64,000 nucleotides of DNA from JBNJFY01 sp051747265. GTDB taxonomy: Bacteria > Bacteroidota > Rhodothermia > Balneolales > Balneolaceae. The notes below the pieces were generated by a model. The model was not told the origin of the DNA. It searched no databases and worked only from the letters and a program-made list of their open reading frames with translations. Numbering within the stretch: the stretch's first letter is position 1; each line of letters starts with the position of its first letter. Location of the stretch: NCBI GenBank assembly GCA_051747265.1, contig JBNJFY010000003.1, positions 452,734 through 516,733 on the forward strand, given 5' to 3'. This document shows positions 27,833 through 36,603 of the stretch, one piece after another. The translations under genes and the position numbers were made by a program.

Positions 27833-29038
27833 ATGACCAGCGAGGTGTATTTGCGAACCAAAGGGATCTTACCCGTTCAACGACTGAAACAGTTGGTAGA
27901 AGCCGACATAATCAGTGCGCCGGACGATTATCCGATAGAGGAGCATCAGTATCAACCCAACTCCATTGATTTACGGTTGGGCGAGCGTGCTTATCGCGTT
28001 CGATGCAGCTTTTTGCCCGAAAATGAGACCGTAGAGGAGAAGGTCGACAAACTTCAACAGTATTCCGTGGATATCACCAATGGGGCTGTGCTGGAACCTA
28101 ACTGTGTGTATATCATACCGTTATTGGAACGATTAAATCTGCCTAAGGCGCCACGGTCATCTCAAAAGGTATTGTTTGAAGACCTGGAGGACGAGCCCGA
28201 GCTGCCCTTCACCTGCGAGGAAGCCATTACCGCTAAAGCCAATCCCAAAAGTACTACCGGGCGGTTGGATATATTCACTCGGGTGATCACCGATTATTCG
28301 CATCGGTTTGAGGAAATACGGTCTGGGTTTCGAGGACAATTATATTTGGAAGTGGTCCCCAAATCCTTTCCGATCAAGGTGCGAACCGGACAGCGGTTAA
28401 ATCAACTGCGCATCCGTCACGGGCATACCGTATTGAGCGATCAAGATATACTGCGTACCCATGCCACTGATCCCTTACTCTTTGATGAACAAGGGAAACC
28501 ATTGAGTCTGGACGAAATTAAAGTGCAAAATGGGCTGTTCATGAGTGTACATCTGATGGATGAGCCGGGAGAGATTGTTGGCTATAAAGCGAAGAAGCAT
28601 CGCGACTTAATTGACTTAGAAAATGTCGGCCATTATGAAATTTCTGACTTTTGGGATCCTATTTACGCCCAACATGAAGATCATCTGATATTGGAGCCGG
28701 AAGCCTTTTATATATTTGCTTCCCGCGAGCGCTGTCGGATCCCCGTTGATCTGGCCGGCGAAATGGTGGCCTATGATACCGGATCCGGGGAATTGCGAAC
28801 CCATTATGCCGGGTTTTTCGATAGTGGATTTGGCGGATCCGTGGAAGACCGAGGCGCGCGGGCCGTTTTGGAGGTTCGGTCCCATGATGTACCTTTCTTG
28901 ATTGAACATGGCCAAACGTTTTGTAGTATGATGTTTGAACCAAACACCGAGACGCCCGAGTATGTGTACGGCACGGATATCAAGAGCAATTATCAGGGGC
29001 AGGGGTTAAAGCTAGGGAAGCACTTTAAAGCACCCTAG
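27833..29038 (+). CDS. Two-domain dCTP deaminase (Dcd-like, dUTPase fold)
   Basis: Deaminates dCTP to dUTP for thymidylate synthesis. The 401 residues hold two tandem dUTPase-like domains. The first has QPNSIDLRLGERAYR (about 41-55) and KANPKSTTGRLDIFTRVITD (about 142-161). The second has AYDTGSGELRTHYAGFFDSG (about 319-338) and EVRSHDVPFLIEHGQ. This is the long form known from some Alphaproteobacteria and Bacteroidota rather than the 190-residue E. coli Dcd. A dUTPase gene at 40641 could process its product. It is followed 42 bp later by the BFD-like gene. Confidence 0.9.
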   Translation: MTSEVYLRTKGILPVQRLKQLVEADIISAPDDYPIEEHQYQPNSIDLRLGERAYRVRCSFLPENETVEEKVDKLQQYSVDITNGAVLEPNCVYIIPLLERLNLPKAPRSSQKVLFEDLEDEPELPFTCEEAITAKANPKSTTGRLDIFTRVITDYSHRFEEIRSGFRGQLYLEVVPKSFPIKVRTGQRLNQLRIRHGHTVLSDQDILRTHATDPLLFDEQGKPLSLDEIKVQNGLFMSVHLMDEPGEIVGYKAKKHRDLIDLENVGHYEISDFWDPIYAQHEDHLILEPEAFYIFASRERCRIPVDLAGEMVAYDTGSGELRTHYAGFFDSGFGGSVEDRGARAVLEVRSHDVPFLIEHGQTFCSMMFEPNTETPEYVYGTDIKSNYQGQGLKLGKHFKAP

Positions 29039-29080
29039 GTAACTATTTTCCAACCTTGTATCCTAAATACGGGACTGGTA

Positions 29081-29290
29081 ATGAGTGGCTACAAAGTAAC
29101 ACGCTGTATATGCCATCAGCGGTCCTTTGAGACCTTAAAAGAGATGGCAGAGGAGCAAGACATTCAATCAGTGGAGGAGTTCCAACAGCAGCGATTATGC
29201 GGCTGTGGCTGTGGGCTTTGTGTTCCTTACATACGGTTGATGCTGCAAACCGGAGTAATTGAATTTGACCCCGGAGCCGCTCGAGAGTAA
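29081..29290 (+). CDS. BFD-like [2Fe-2S]-binding small protein
   Basis: A 69-residue protein with clustered cysteines: C-I-C at 9-11 and C-G-C-G-C-G-L-C at 40-47. The C-x-C...C-x2-C arrangement with the RxxCICHQRSF start matches BFD-like [2Fe-2S] domains as in bacterioferritin-associated ferredoxin, with two extra cysteines. No bacterioferritin is nearby. It sits between the deaminase gene and rsmE on the same strand. Confidence 0.75.
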   Translation: MSGYKVTRCICHQRSFETLKEMAEEQDIQSVEEFQQQRLCGCGCGLCVPYIRLMLQTGVIEFDPGAARE

Positions 29291-29321
29291 TAGATGGTAC
29301 GATTAACTCATAAAGATAACC

Positions 29322-30041
29322 ATGATTCAGTTTTACGCTGATCCTAGGAACCTCTTAGGGGAACGACTGGAACTAAGAGACCAGGAAGCACACCATGCCA
29401 ATAATGTGCTGCGGCTTTCGGTCGGCGATCTATTTTGGGCCACTGATGGCCGGGGAAGCCGTTATCAGGCGGAGGTGGTGCAAGTAGGGCGCCATGAAAT
29501 TATTGGGGCAATTCAAAAGAAGGAGCAATACGAAGCTCCACAAACTCGGGTAGGTTTGGCCTTGGCTCCCACCAAGCAACGCCAACGTTTGGAAACGGCC
29601 ATTGAAAAAGCCGTTGAACTGGGAGTCGATGAGATCTACTTGATGAATTCACAGCGTACAGAGCGCGGTAAGGTGCGTATGGATCGTTTGGAGACGATCG
29701 TAACCACGGCTGTGAAGCAATCACTTCGAACCTGGCGTCCCAAGCTTCATGAGCTTCAGGATTTTCAGAGGATCATTACCCAACATTCGGATAATATATG
29801 GCTTGCTCATGAAGCGATTGCCCAAGATCAAAAGCCCGGTTTTACACAAGTGCAGCAGCAACGCATCCGGCGAAGTTCCAGGATCTTGTTATTAGTAGGG
29901 CCTGAAGGAGGATTTACCGAAGAGGAGGTCGCCCAAGCCCAAGAGAAGCAAGCGGAGTTGATTTCATTGGGGACTCATCGGTTGCGAGCTGAAACCGCCG
30001 CGATCGCCTTTCTTAGCCTGTTACTTCCTTTTCGGACATAA
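29322..30041 (+). CDS. rsmE: 16S rRNA (uracil-1498-N3)-methyltransferase
   Basis: SAM-dependent SPOUT methyltransferase that methylates U1498 of 16S rRNA. It has an N-terminal PUA-like domain (HHANNVLRLSVGD), then LALAPTKQRQRLETAIEKAVELG, and the knot motifs LLLVGPEGGFTEEEV and LGTHRLRAETAAI. The 239-residue length is standard. It ends at a bidirectional terminator facing the S41 protease gene. Confidence 0.95.
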   Translation: MIQFYADPRNLLGERLELRDQEAHHANNVLRLSVGDLFWATDGRGSRYQAEVVQVGRHEIIGAIQKKEQYEAPQTRVGLALAPTKQRQRLETAIEKAVELGVDEIYLMNSQRTERGKVRMDRLETIVTTAVKQSLRTWRPKLHELQDFQRIITQHSDNIWLAHEAIAQDQKPGFTQVQQQRIRRSSRILLLVGPEGGFTEEEVAQAQEKQAELISLGTHRLRAETAAIAFLSLLLPFRT

Positions 30042-30046
30042 ATAAA

Positions 30047-30080
30047 AAAAGCGAATCATCTGTTTCGATGATCCGCTTTT
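30047..30080. terminator. Bidirectional terminator between rsmE and the S41 protease gene
   Basis: Stem aaaagcgaatcatc / gatgatccgctttt (one mismatch) with loop tgtttc, flanked by A- and T-runs, lies directly after the rsmE stop and 23 bp before the convergent S41 stop. Confidence 0.85.
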
Positions 30081-30102
30081 GAAAAATAGATTTTTAATTA
30101 GA

Positions 30103-32010
30103 TCAATCCCAGTTACTTGGGGAACTGTCGGCTCCGCCGCCTTTATTTTTCGAATGATTCATGGCGTACTCTTGCAGCGCGGATACCTCACCCCAGAGTT
30201 CCATCGCTTTTTCCAAGGTGGTATCAAAGGAATCATTAAATACCGGGTAGAAAGCGGAAATACCCCAAACTTGTCGGGCCAACTCGGCCTTGACCATACC
30301 TTGTTGCATCCACTCATTATTGTTGTAATAGGTTTCAGAAACCCACAGCGTATCGTTTCGGAATACTGGTTTCTTGGTGGTATCACTCAATACCAAGTTG
30401 CGTTCCTGCATCATGGTTTTCAGATCTGCCATTTGCTGTTCACTCCAGGTGAAGTCGCTCCGGAACTTATCAAACTGGTCTTTCCATTCGGCGCGAAACG
30501 CTTCCCCGTTATCATCCAAATAGTTTCGAACAAAATCGAACCCAACGCGCTCTTTACGCATGAAGTTAACCACGGCAGCTTCCTGGGTGGTATCTTCCTG
30601 TACAATGTGATCAGGCACAATTCCGCCACCACCATATACAGTTCGACCGGCATCGGTTTTAAATCTTAAGCTGTCCGGTACGTGGGAGATAAACTCCTTC
30701 ACATCAGACAGTGCGTCATTCTCACGCTTATACAATTCGTAAGCGTATTCTTCTCGCCCTTTTTTGTAAGGTTTCTGAATCAACCGACCAGAAGGAGTCA
30801 GGTATTTGGAGATGGTCACACGGATTTTGCTGGAATCAATCAGGGAATATTGCTGCTGAACCAAACCCTTACCGAATGAACGTTGCCCCACTATCAAGCC
30901 ACGATCATGATCTTGGACCGCGCCACTGACAATTTCACTAGCTGAAGCGGATCCTTCATTAATCATGATCATTAATGGCTTATCACTAAAATAGCCCTCG
31001 GTTCGAGAACGATATCGGCTATTAAATCGGGAATGACGGCTCTCTGTAGAAACCAGTACTTTGCCACTAGAGAAGAATTCCTCAGCAATAGCAATGGCTT
31101 GACTCAGATATCCACCGGGGTTATTTCGTAAATCCAGCACGAGTTGGGTCATGCCTTCCTTTTTCAATTCTTTCATGGCCTTCATGAATTCCTCATGCGT
31201 GGTGGCGGCAAATCGGTTGATTTTAATATAACCGGTTTGGTCATCCAGCATATAGGAGGTATCCACGGTGTAAAGCGGGATTTCATCACGTATGATGGTG
31301 AATTCCAGCAACTCGTTTTGCTTGGGCCGTTTGATGGAAATGTCTACTTCGGAACCTTTGGGACCACGTAAATTGTTAACCACTTCTTTTTGAGTAAACC
31401 CAACCGCACTCTCGCCGTTGATTTTAACGATGCGATCGCCAGATCGAATGCCTAATTGATCACTGGGACCGCCGGAAATGGGGGTAACTACCGTAATAGT
31501 GTCATCCAGGATGTTAAATTGAATGCCAATCCCTTCAAACTTACCCGCAAACTCTTCATCGATTCGCTCACTGGTTTCCGGTTCAATATATATGGAGTGT
31601 GGATCCAGCTCACTGAACAAACCATCAATAGCATCTTCCGTGCGTTTGTTCATGTCCTCCTCAGAATTGTTGGCCAGATATAGATATGCATCTTCAAAGG
31701 CCATGTACGACTCTCGAAGACTCCCAATGTTCACATCCGCGAACGTGGTATCCAGTGGAGAATCCGCAACCGAAAAGGTACTATCCGAAATATGCCTAAC
31801 CATATTTCGGATACTGCTTTTGTATAAGTTGGTCAGATCTACTGGCTCAACATAATTGTCGATGATTTTCCGCTGAACCTGCAAGTACTTATGCAAATTC
31901 TCCTGATGATCGACATCACCAATAAAAACCCGCTCGACTCCGGCCAACCAGAATACGGAGAACAGGGCCAGAATTGCGATTTTGGGTGCAATAAATCGTT
32001 TCCAACTCAT
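30103..32010 (-). CDS. S41 family C-terminal processing peptidase
   Basis: Membrane-anchored or exported serine protease of the CtpA/Prc family. One N-terminal hydrophobic segment (residues about 7-25) acts as signal anchor. A PDZ domain lies at about 155-230 (GIGIQFNILDD, GIRSGDRIVKINGE). The catalytic domain carries Ser356 in NEGSASASEI and Lys381 in RSFGKGLVQ, 25 residues apart as in the family. The C-terminal 200 residues form a helical extension not typical of short CtpA, and the tail is Gly/Ser-rich. It is downstream of hslU on the same strand after a 139-bp gap. Confidence 0.95.
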   Translation of the reverse strand: MSWKRFIAPKIAILALFSVFWLAGVERVFIGDVDHQENLHKYLQVQRKIIDNYVEPVDLTNLYKSSIRNMVRHISDSTFSVADSPLDTTFADVNIGSLRESYMAFEDAYLYLANNSEEDMNKRTEDAIDGLFSELDPHSIYIEPETSERIDEEFAGKFEGIGIQFNILDDTITVVTPISGGPSDQLGIRSGDRIVKINGESAVGFTQKEVVNNLRGPKGSEVDISIKRPKQNELLEFTIIRDEIPLYTVDTSYMLDDQTGYIKINRFAATTHEEFMKAMKELKKEGMTQLVLDLRNNPGGYLSQAIAIAEEFFSSGKVLVSTESRHSRFNSRYRSRTEGYFSDKPLMIMINEGSASASEIVSGAVQDHDRGLIVGQRSFGKGLVQQQYSLIDSSKIRVTISKYLTPSGRLIQKPYKKGREEYAYELYKRENDALSDVKEFISHVPDSLRFKTDAGRTVYGGGGIVPDHIVQEDTTQEAAVVNFMRKERVGFDFVRNYLDDNGEAFRAEWKDQFDKFRSDFTWSEQQMADLKTMMQERNLVLSDTTKKPVFRNDTLWVSETYYNNNEWMQQGMVKAELARQVWGISAFYPVFNDSFDTTLEKAMELWGEVSALQEYAMNHSKNKGGGADSSPSNWD

Positions 32011-32149
32011 AGTAGAAGAATTAGGTAATGGTTTGTACTAAATTTGTATATCGTAACTAAGTGGCTCAGTAATTGTTTCGCAAGCGAGCATCTTATTTCT
32101 AACGACGACCTAATATTAAATGGTATATCGCAGCTGCGTTTGCCCTAGA

Positions 32150-33556
32150 CTACAAAATATAGTGGCTTAGATCTTTGTCTTTGACCAGCGAATCCAGCTG
32201 TTTGTTTACATACGCTTTGTCGATGGTAATTTCACCTTCGTTAATATCATCGGGGATAGCATACAGGAGTTCATCCAACAGGCTAGACATAATGGTATGC
32301 AAGCGACGCGCACCAATATTTTCTACTCGGGTATTAACTTCCGCGGCTATACGAGCTACTTCGCGAAGGGCTTCCTCTTCAAAATTCAGTTTGATATTTT
32401 CAGACTCCAGCATCGCCTGATATTGTTTGGTCAGCGCGTTCTTGGGTTTGGTCAGAATATCAAACAGATCTTTTTCACTAAGTGAGTTTAGTTCTACCCG
32501 AATGGGCAGACGTCCCTGCAATTCAGGAATTAAATCGGATGGCTTGGATACATGAAAAGCTCCAGATCCGATAAATAAGATATGGTCGGTTTTAACAATG
32601 CCATGCTTGGTAGAGACATTAGACCCCTCCACAATAGGAAGGAGGTCGCGCTGAACTCCTTGCCGGCTCACATCGGGACCACCCTTGCCGCCATCTTTAT
32701 CAACAGCAACCTTGTCAATTTCATCAATGAATACGATGCCGGAAGTTTGTACACGTTCTAAAGCTTCGGAGATCGCAGCATCGTGATCGATCAATTTTTC
32801 GGCTTCCTCATCTAACAGAATTTCGCGGGCTTCCTTAATGGGAACCGTTTTTTTCTTTTTCTTCTGGTTTCCAAGATTGCCTAAAAAATCCTGCAGATTG
32901 ACGCCCATCTCTTCCTGACCACCGGGACCGAATACCTGCATCATAGGTTTGCTACGCTGTTGAACCTCAATTTCGATCTCTCGATCATCCAATTCGCCAT
33001 CACGGAGTTTCTTACGGAACTTGTCACGTGTACGTTGGTTCAGCTCCGCGTCCGATGCCGTATCGGGGTCAAATGAATCGCTGTTGGATCCGCTAAAGCC
33101 GGCTGCTGCTGATGGGTTTTTCTTCACCGGTGGTATCAAAATATCCAGGATGCGATCCTCGACTTTCTCTTTGGCTTGTTTCTTGACTCGCTCTTGCATT
33201 TCCGATTTAACCATATTAATGGCCACATCGGTCAAATCACGAATCATGGATTCCACATCTCGCCCTACATAACCGACTTCAGTAAATTTCGAGGCTTCCA
33301 CTTTGATAAAGGGAGCGTCGGCTAATTTGGCTAAGCGTCGGGCGATTTCGGTTTTACCTACCCCCGTAGGGCCAATCATCAAAATGTTATTGGGAATAAT
33401 TTCATCGCGGATAGCTTCGTCGGCATTCATGCGTCTCCAGCGGTTACGCAGGGAGATAGCTACCGATCGCTTTGCTTCATCCTGACCCACAATATATTGA
33501 TTGAGGGCCTCCACAATTTGATGAGGAGTTAATTTCTTGGTTACCGTAGATTGCAT
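32150..33556 (-). CDS. hslU: HslU ATPase of the HslVU (ClpQY) protease
   Basis: AAA+ unfoldase that feeds proteins to HslV. Walker A is GPTGVGKTE near residue 62-70 and Walker B is IVFIDEIDK. The I-domain is long and charged. It ends DLSHYIL, the C-terminal tail that docks into HslV. The ORF opens at a TTG (33595) overlapping hslV, but ATG 33556 (MQSTVTKKLTPHQIVE) matches the family start better. It directly follows hslV. Confidence 0.97.
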   Translation of the reverse strand: MQSTVTKKLTPHQIVEALNQYIVGQDEAKRSVAISLRNRWRRMNADEAIRDEIIPNNILMIGPTGVGKTEIARRLAKLADAPFIKVEASKFTEVGYVGRDVESMIRDLTDVAINMVKSEMQERVKKQAKEKVEDRILDILIPPVKKNPSAAAGFSGSNSDSFDPDTASDAELNQRTRDKFRKKLRDGELDDREIEIEVQQRSKPMMQVFGPGGQEEMGVNLQDFLGNLGNQKKKKKTVPIKEAREILLDEEAEKLIDHDAAISEALERVQTSGIVFIDEIDKVAVDKDGGKGGPDVSRQGVQRDLLPIVEGSNVSTKHGIVKTDHILFIGSGAFHVSKPSDLIPELQGRLPIRVELNSLSEKDLFDILTKPKNALTKQYQAMLESENIKLNFEEEALREVARIAAEVNTRVENIGARRLHTIMSSLLDELLYAIPDDINEGEITIDKAYVNKQLDSLVKDKDLSHYIL

Positions 33557-33584
33557 ATCAGAAGTTGGAATAGTTGCAGTAGAA

Positions 33585-34148
33585 TTAGTCTTCAATTTCT
33601 AACACCGATAAGTTATGATTGGTGTAAATACAGATATCTCCGGCGATGTGCAGGGATTTTTCAACAATTTCGCGAGCCGATAAATCCGGAGCATTTTCTT
33701 TAAGGGCACGTGCCGCGGCCAACGCATAGGATCCTCCACTACCTATGGAAATAATCTGATCATCGGGTTCGATGACATCGCCTTGCCCGGATATAATCAG
33801 TGCCTGCTCTTTATTCATGACTCCGAGAAGAGCTTCCAGTTTGCGCAAATACTTATCGCCACGCCATTCTTTGGTGAACTCAACAGCGGCACGCAGCAGG
33901 TTACCATTGTACTGTTGTAATTTTTCTTCGTACTTCTCAAACAGGGTAAAAGCATCTGCGGTTGATCCGGCAAAACCAGCTACGATTTTGCCTTCGTAGA
34001 GGGTACGTACCTTGCGAACCGTCGATTTCATGACGGTTTTATCCATGGTTGCTTGTCCGTCACCTCCGATTACTGCTTGGCCATTATGAATGACACCCAA
34101 AATAGTGGTGCCATGAATTTGCATAGGAGATTGTTGTTGATTGGACAT
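33585..34148 (-). CDS. hslV: HslV peptidase subunit of HslVU (ClpQY)
   Basis: Threonine protease subunit. The mature N-terminal Thr is in HGTTILGV (ORF residues about 14-15), with GDGQATMD, GFAGSTADAFTLFEKYE and SIGSGGSYALAAARAL as family motifs. The propeptide is unusually long from ATG 34148 (13 residues before the Thr); ATG 34124 would give the typical MQIHG leader. Upstream of hslU in one transcription unit. Confidence 0.97.
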   Translation of the reverse strand: MSNQQQSPMQIHGTTILGVIHNGQAVIGGDGQATMDKTVMKSTVRKVRTLYEGKIVAGFAGSTADAFTLFEKYEEKLQQYNGNLLRAAVEFTKEWRGDKYLRKLEALLGVMNKEQALIISGQGDVIEPDDQIISIGSGGSYALAAARALKENAPDLSAREIVEKSLHIAGDICIYTNHNLSVLEIED

Positions 34149-34226
34149 CGAGTGTGTAAGAATTAAAAATGAAAGTCAGAGATAAATACGGGTAAGATTC
34201 TGTAGTTAGTCAATCAGTTAACTGGT

Positions 34227-34260
34227 CGAATGCGAATCTATTGTAATTGATTCGCATTCG
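34227..34260. repeat. Perfect 12-bp inverted repeat between rng and hslV
   Basis: cgaatgcgaatc and gattcgcattcg are separated by 10 nt. It lies 20 bp after the rng stop and about 80 bp before hslV, in the direction of transcription. There is no T-run, so it is more likely a processing or stability hairpin than an intrinsic terminator. RNase G, the upstream gene product, cuts near such structures (inference). Confidence 0.55.
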
Positions 34261-34279
34261 GGGCCAGATTTCTACAGAA

Positions 34280-36049
34280 TTAGGACTTATAATACTTGGA
34301 CTTTGTATTCCGGCGAGATCGTCGGTTGTTTTGGTTACCGTTACTGTGCTTGCCCGAGGGGCGAGGTTTCCGTTTGTCGTCGCCGGAGGAGCCATTGTCA
34401 TTTTTATACACTTCCACCTCTTCACCAGCCAGATCGTCGAGTTCCTCTTCGGTTTCAATGACTAACTCTTCAATGTCTTCCTCTCGCATAACCGCATCGG
34501 TAATATCCAGGTCGGATCCGGCCAGAGTGACTTTAAACTCATTTAGCGAGATTGATTCATCAGCCACCATATCGATCTTCATTTTGTATTTGAACATCCA
34601 TTTCAGGCGCTGGCTGATTAATCCACGGGTCAAGAACGACTTCAGATAGGGATTCATATAAATATCCACGGCACGGTAATCGGTACCATGCTTGAATTTG
34701 CTCAACCAAGCATTCATATCGGCTACGATGGTATTCTGAGAGACCACATTGCCCGATCCGCCACACATTGGGCAAACTTTGGAAACCGAATTCACTACGC
34801 TGGGGCGGATTCGTTGGCGGGTAATCTGGACCAATCCAAAGTCACTCATCGGGAGTACATTGGTTTTGGCCTGATCCTTATGGAATTCCTTCATCAACTC
34901 ATCGTAAACCTTTTTCCGGTTTTTGTTGTCTTTGAGATCGATGAAGTCCACAACGATGATTCCGCCGATATCCCGCAGTCGCAGCTGCTTGGCTACCTCG
35001 CGAGCGGATTCCAGGTTGGTTTTTAAGGAATTATCCTCTTGTCGTTTTTTGGCCGCGTAGGGACCAGAGTTCACATCCACCACATACATGGCTTCGGTTT
35101 GCTCAAAGATCAGATAACCCCCGGATGGCAGGCGGACCCGCGGTCCAAAGATGGAGTCCACATCTTTGGCTATTTTCATGAAGTCAAAAATATGCTCCTT
35201 GCGCTTATATAGCTCAACATTGGGGAGCATTTGCGGTGCCACCTGGCTGACATACGATTTCACCGATTTATGCAGCTCAGGATCATCAATCAACACGCGA
35301 TCGTAATGCTTGGCGAACAGATCGCGAATCAAGCTTTCGGTCATATTCAAGTCGTTGTACAAGAGGGCCGGGGGGCGTGCTTCTTCCAATTTACCCAACA
35401 GCGCTTCCCACTTTTTAAGCACATTGCGCATATCATCTTCAATAGCCTGCTCATCCTGACCTTTGGCTACTGTTCGCACAATCACGCCAAACCCTTTGGG
35501 CAGCATACCGCCCACAATGCGTTTTAGGCGCTTTTTCTCTTTGTAGCTATTGATTTTGCGAGAAATTGCGATATAGTCGCCCATTGGAATGAGCACCAGA
35601 AACCGACCGGGAATGGTGATATCCGTAGAAACCCGTGGTCCTTTGGAACCAATAGGCTCTTTCACAATCTGAACCAGCAATTTTTGGCCCGATCGAATAA
35701 CTTCTCCTACGCGATTCTGTTTCTCATAGGAGCTCAGCTTATCGTAATTTTTGGGTGCGTTGTTACGAGCGCGTTTGGGAATGGCATCCGGCCCGTTAAG
35801 CATCTTGATATAATTCTCAAGATTGTCACCAGCATCCGAGAAGTGTAGAAATGCGTCTTTGGGAGTGCCCATATCAATGAAAGCAGCACGAATACCGCTC
35901 ATCACCTTGTGGACCCGGGCCAGGTAAATATTACCAACGGTACGTTGGTTTTCTTCGGATTCTATGAAAAACTGGGCTAGTTCACCATTTTCAATTAAGG
36001 CTGTCCGGATTTGTTTTCCGGATGAGTGAATAACAATTTGATTCTTCAT
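34280..36049 (-). CDS. rng: Ribonuclease E/G family endoribonuclease
   Basis: Endoribonuclease for rRNA and mRNA processing. An N-terminal S1 domain (NIYLARVHKVMSGIRAAFIDMG, about 41-62) precedes the catalytic core with acidic metal residues in YVVDVNSGP and IIVVDFIDL. The zinc-link motif CPMCGGSGN follows. At 589 residues it lacks the long RNase E scaffold but has a charged, Ser/Arg-rich tail ending NRRSRRNTKSKYYKS, probably RNA-binding. A 554-bp non-coding leader precedes it. Confidence 0.95.
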   Translation of the reverse strand: MKNQIVIHSSGKQIRTALIENGELAQFFIESEENQRTVGNIYLARVHKVMSGIRAAFIDMGTPKDAFLHFSDAGDNLENYIKMLNGPDAIPKRARNNAPKNYDKLSSYEKQNRVGEVIRSGQKLLVQIVKEPIGSKGPRVSTDITIPGRFLVLIPMGDYIAISRKINSYKEKKRLKRIVGGMLPKGFGVIVRTVAKGQDEQAIEDDMRNVLKKWEALLGKLEEARPPALLYNDLNMTESLIRDLFAKHYDRVLIDDPELHKSVKSYVSQVAPQMLPNVELYKRKEHIFDFMKIAKDVDSIFGPRVRLPSGGYLIFEQTEAMYVVDVNSGPYAAKKRQEDNSLKTNLESAREVAKQLRLRDIGGIIVVDFIDLKDNKNRKKVYDELMKEFHKDQAKTNVLPMSDFGLVQITRQRIRPSVVNSVSKVCPMCGGSGNVVSQNTIVADMNAWLSKFKHGTDYRAVDIYMNPYLKSFLTRGLISQRLKWMFKYKMKIDMVADESISLNEFKVTLAGSDLDITDAVMREEDIEELVIETEEELDDLAGEEVEVYKNDNGSSGDDKRKPRPSGKHSNGNQNNRRSRRNTKSKYYKS

Positions 36050-36603
36050 CTAAGCATAATGCTTTCGCACACATGCCGCTCAGTGGAGTGTCATAAGGTC
36101 GGAATCCAGAGAATAATGTCTGTAAAAATCTGGTGAAAAGTTCGCTAAAATTCCTTGTCAAGCTCAACAGTGAGCGATGCAGCGCGCAATTAAAATTCCA
36201 GTTTGTTGGGTACGGCTGCGATATCATGGAATGATCAAAGCGCTCTGCTCCATAAGAGCGTTGGCTAGGCAGAGCAGCCGCAACAAAAAATGAGTGCAGT
36301 GATTGCAATAGTTGAGGGACTTGAGGTCGCAGTTTATTCACAGCCTCTGCAGTAGTTGCACCATGGCCCTGAATAACATACACGGACGCGAAACGAGCGC
36401 GCCGCGTAAGCGAAATTGTGGCGGTCAAAAATAATTGAATGATAATATCTTGTGTACTTGAAACCGTTTTCATTGCCTCAAAATATGCTTCACTGCATAT
36501 AATAACTACCGTAATATACAGCAGTACAAATCATATGTAAATTCTATTATATAACGCAACTACACAAATAATATTCGATAATGTTGCGTAATGAACATGA
36601 AGG
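36050..36603 (-). other. Long non-coding leader between murA and rng
   Basis: A 554-bp gap. A 160-codon minus-strand ORF (35991-36473) overlaps the rng start by 59 bases and has no family features, so I do not call it. Several small inverted repeats are present, such as cgctct/agagcg at 36241-36260 and a gctctgc/gcagagc pair around 36242-36276. No tmRNA, RNase P or SRP signature was found. Long leaders of rne/rng genes are autoregulatory in Enterobacteria; that role here is inference. Confidence 0.45.

Noticed and set aside
35991..36473. 160-codon minus-strand ORF before rng
   Set aside because: Overlaps the rng start by 59 bases, has no domain or signal, odd composition, and sits in a likely leader.
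36050..36603. tmRNA, RNase P RNA or SRP RNA in the gap before rng
   Set aside because: None of their conserved motifs found on either strand.
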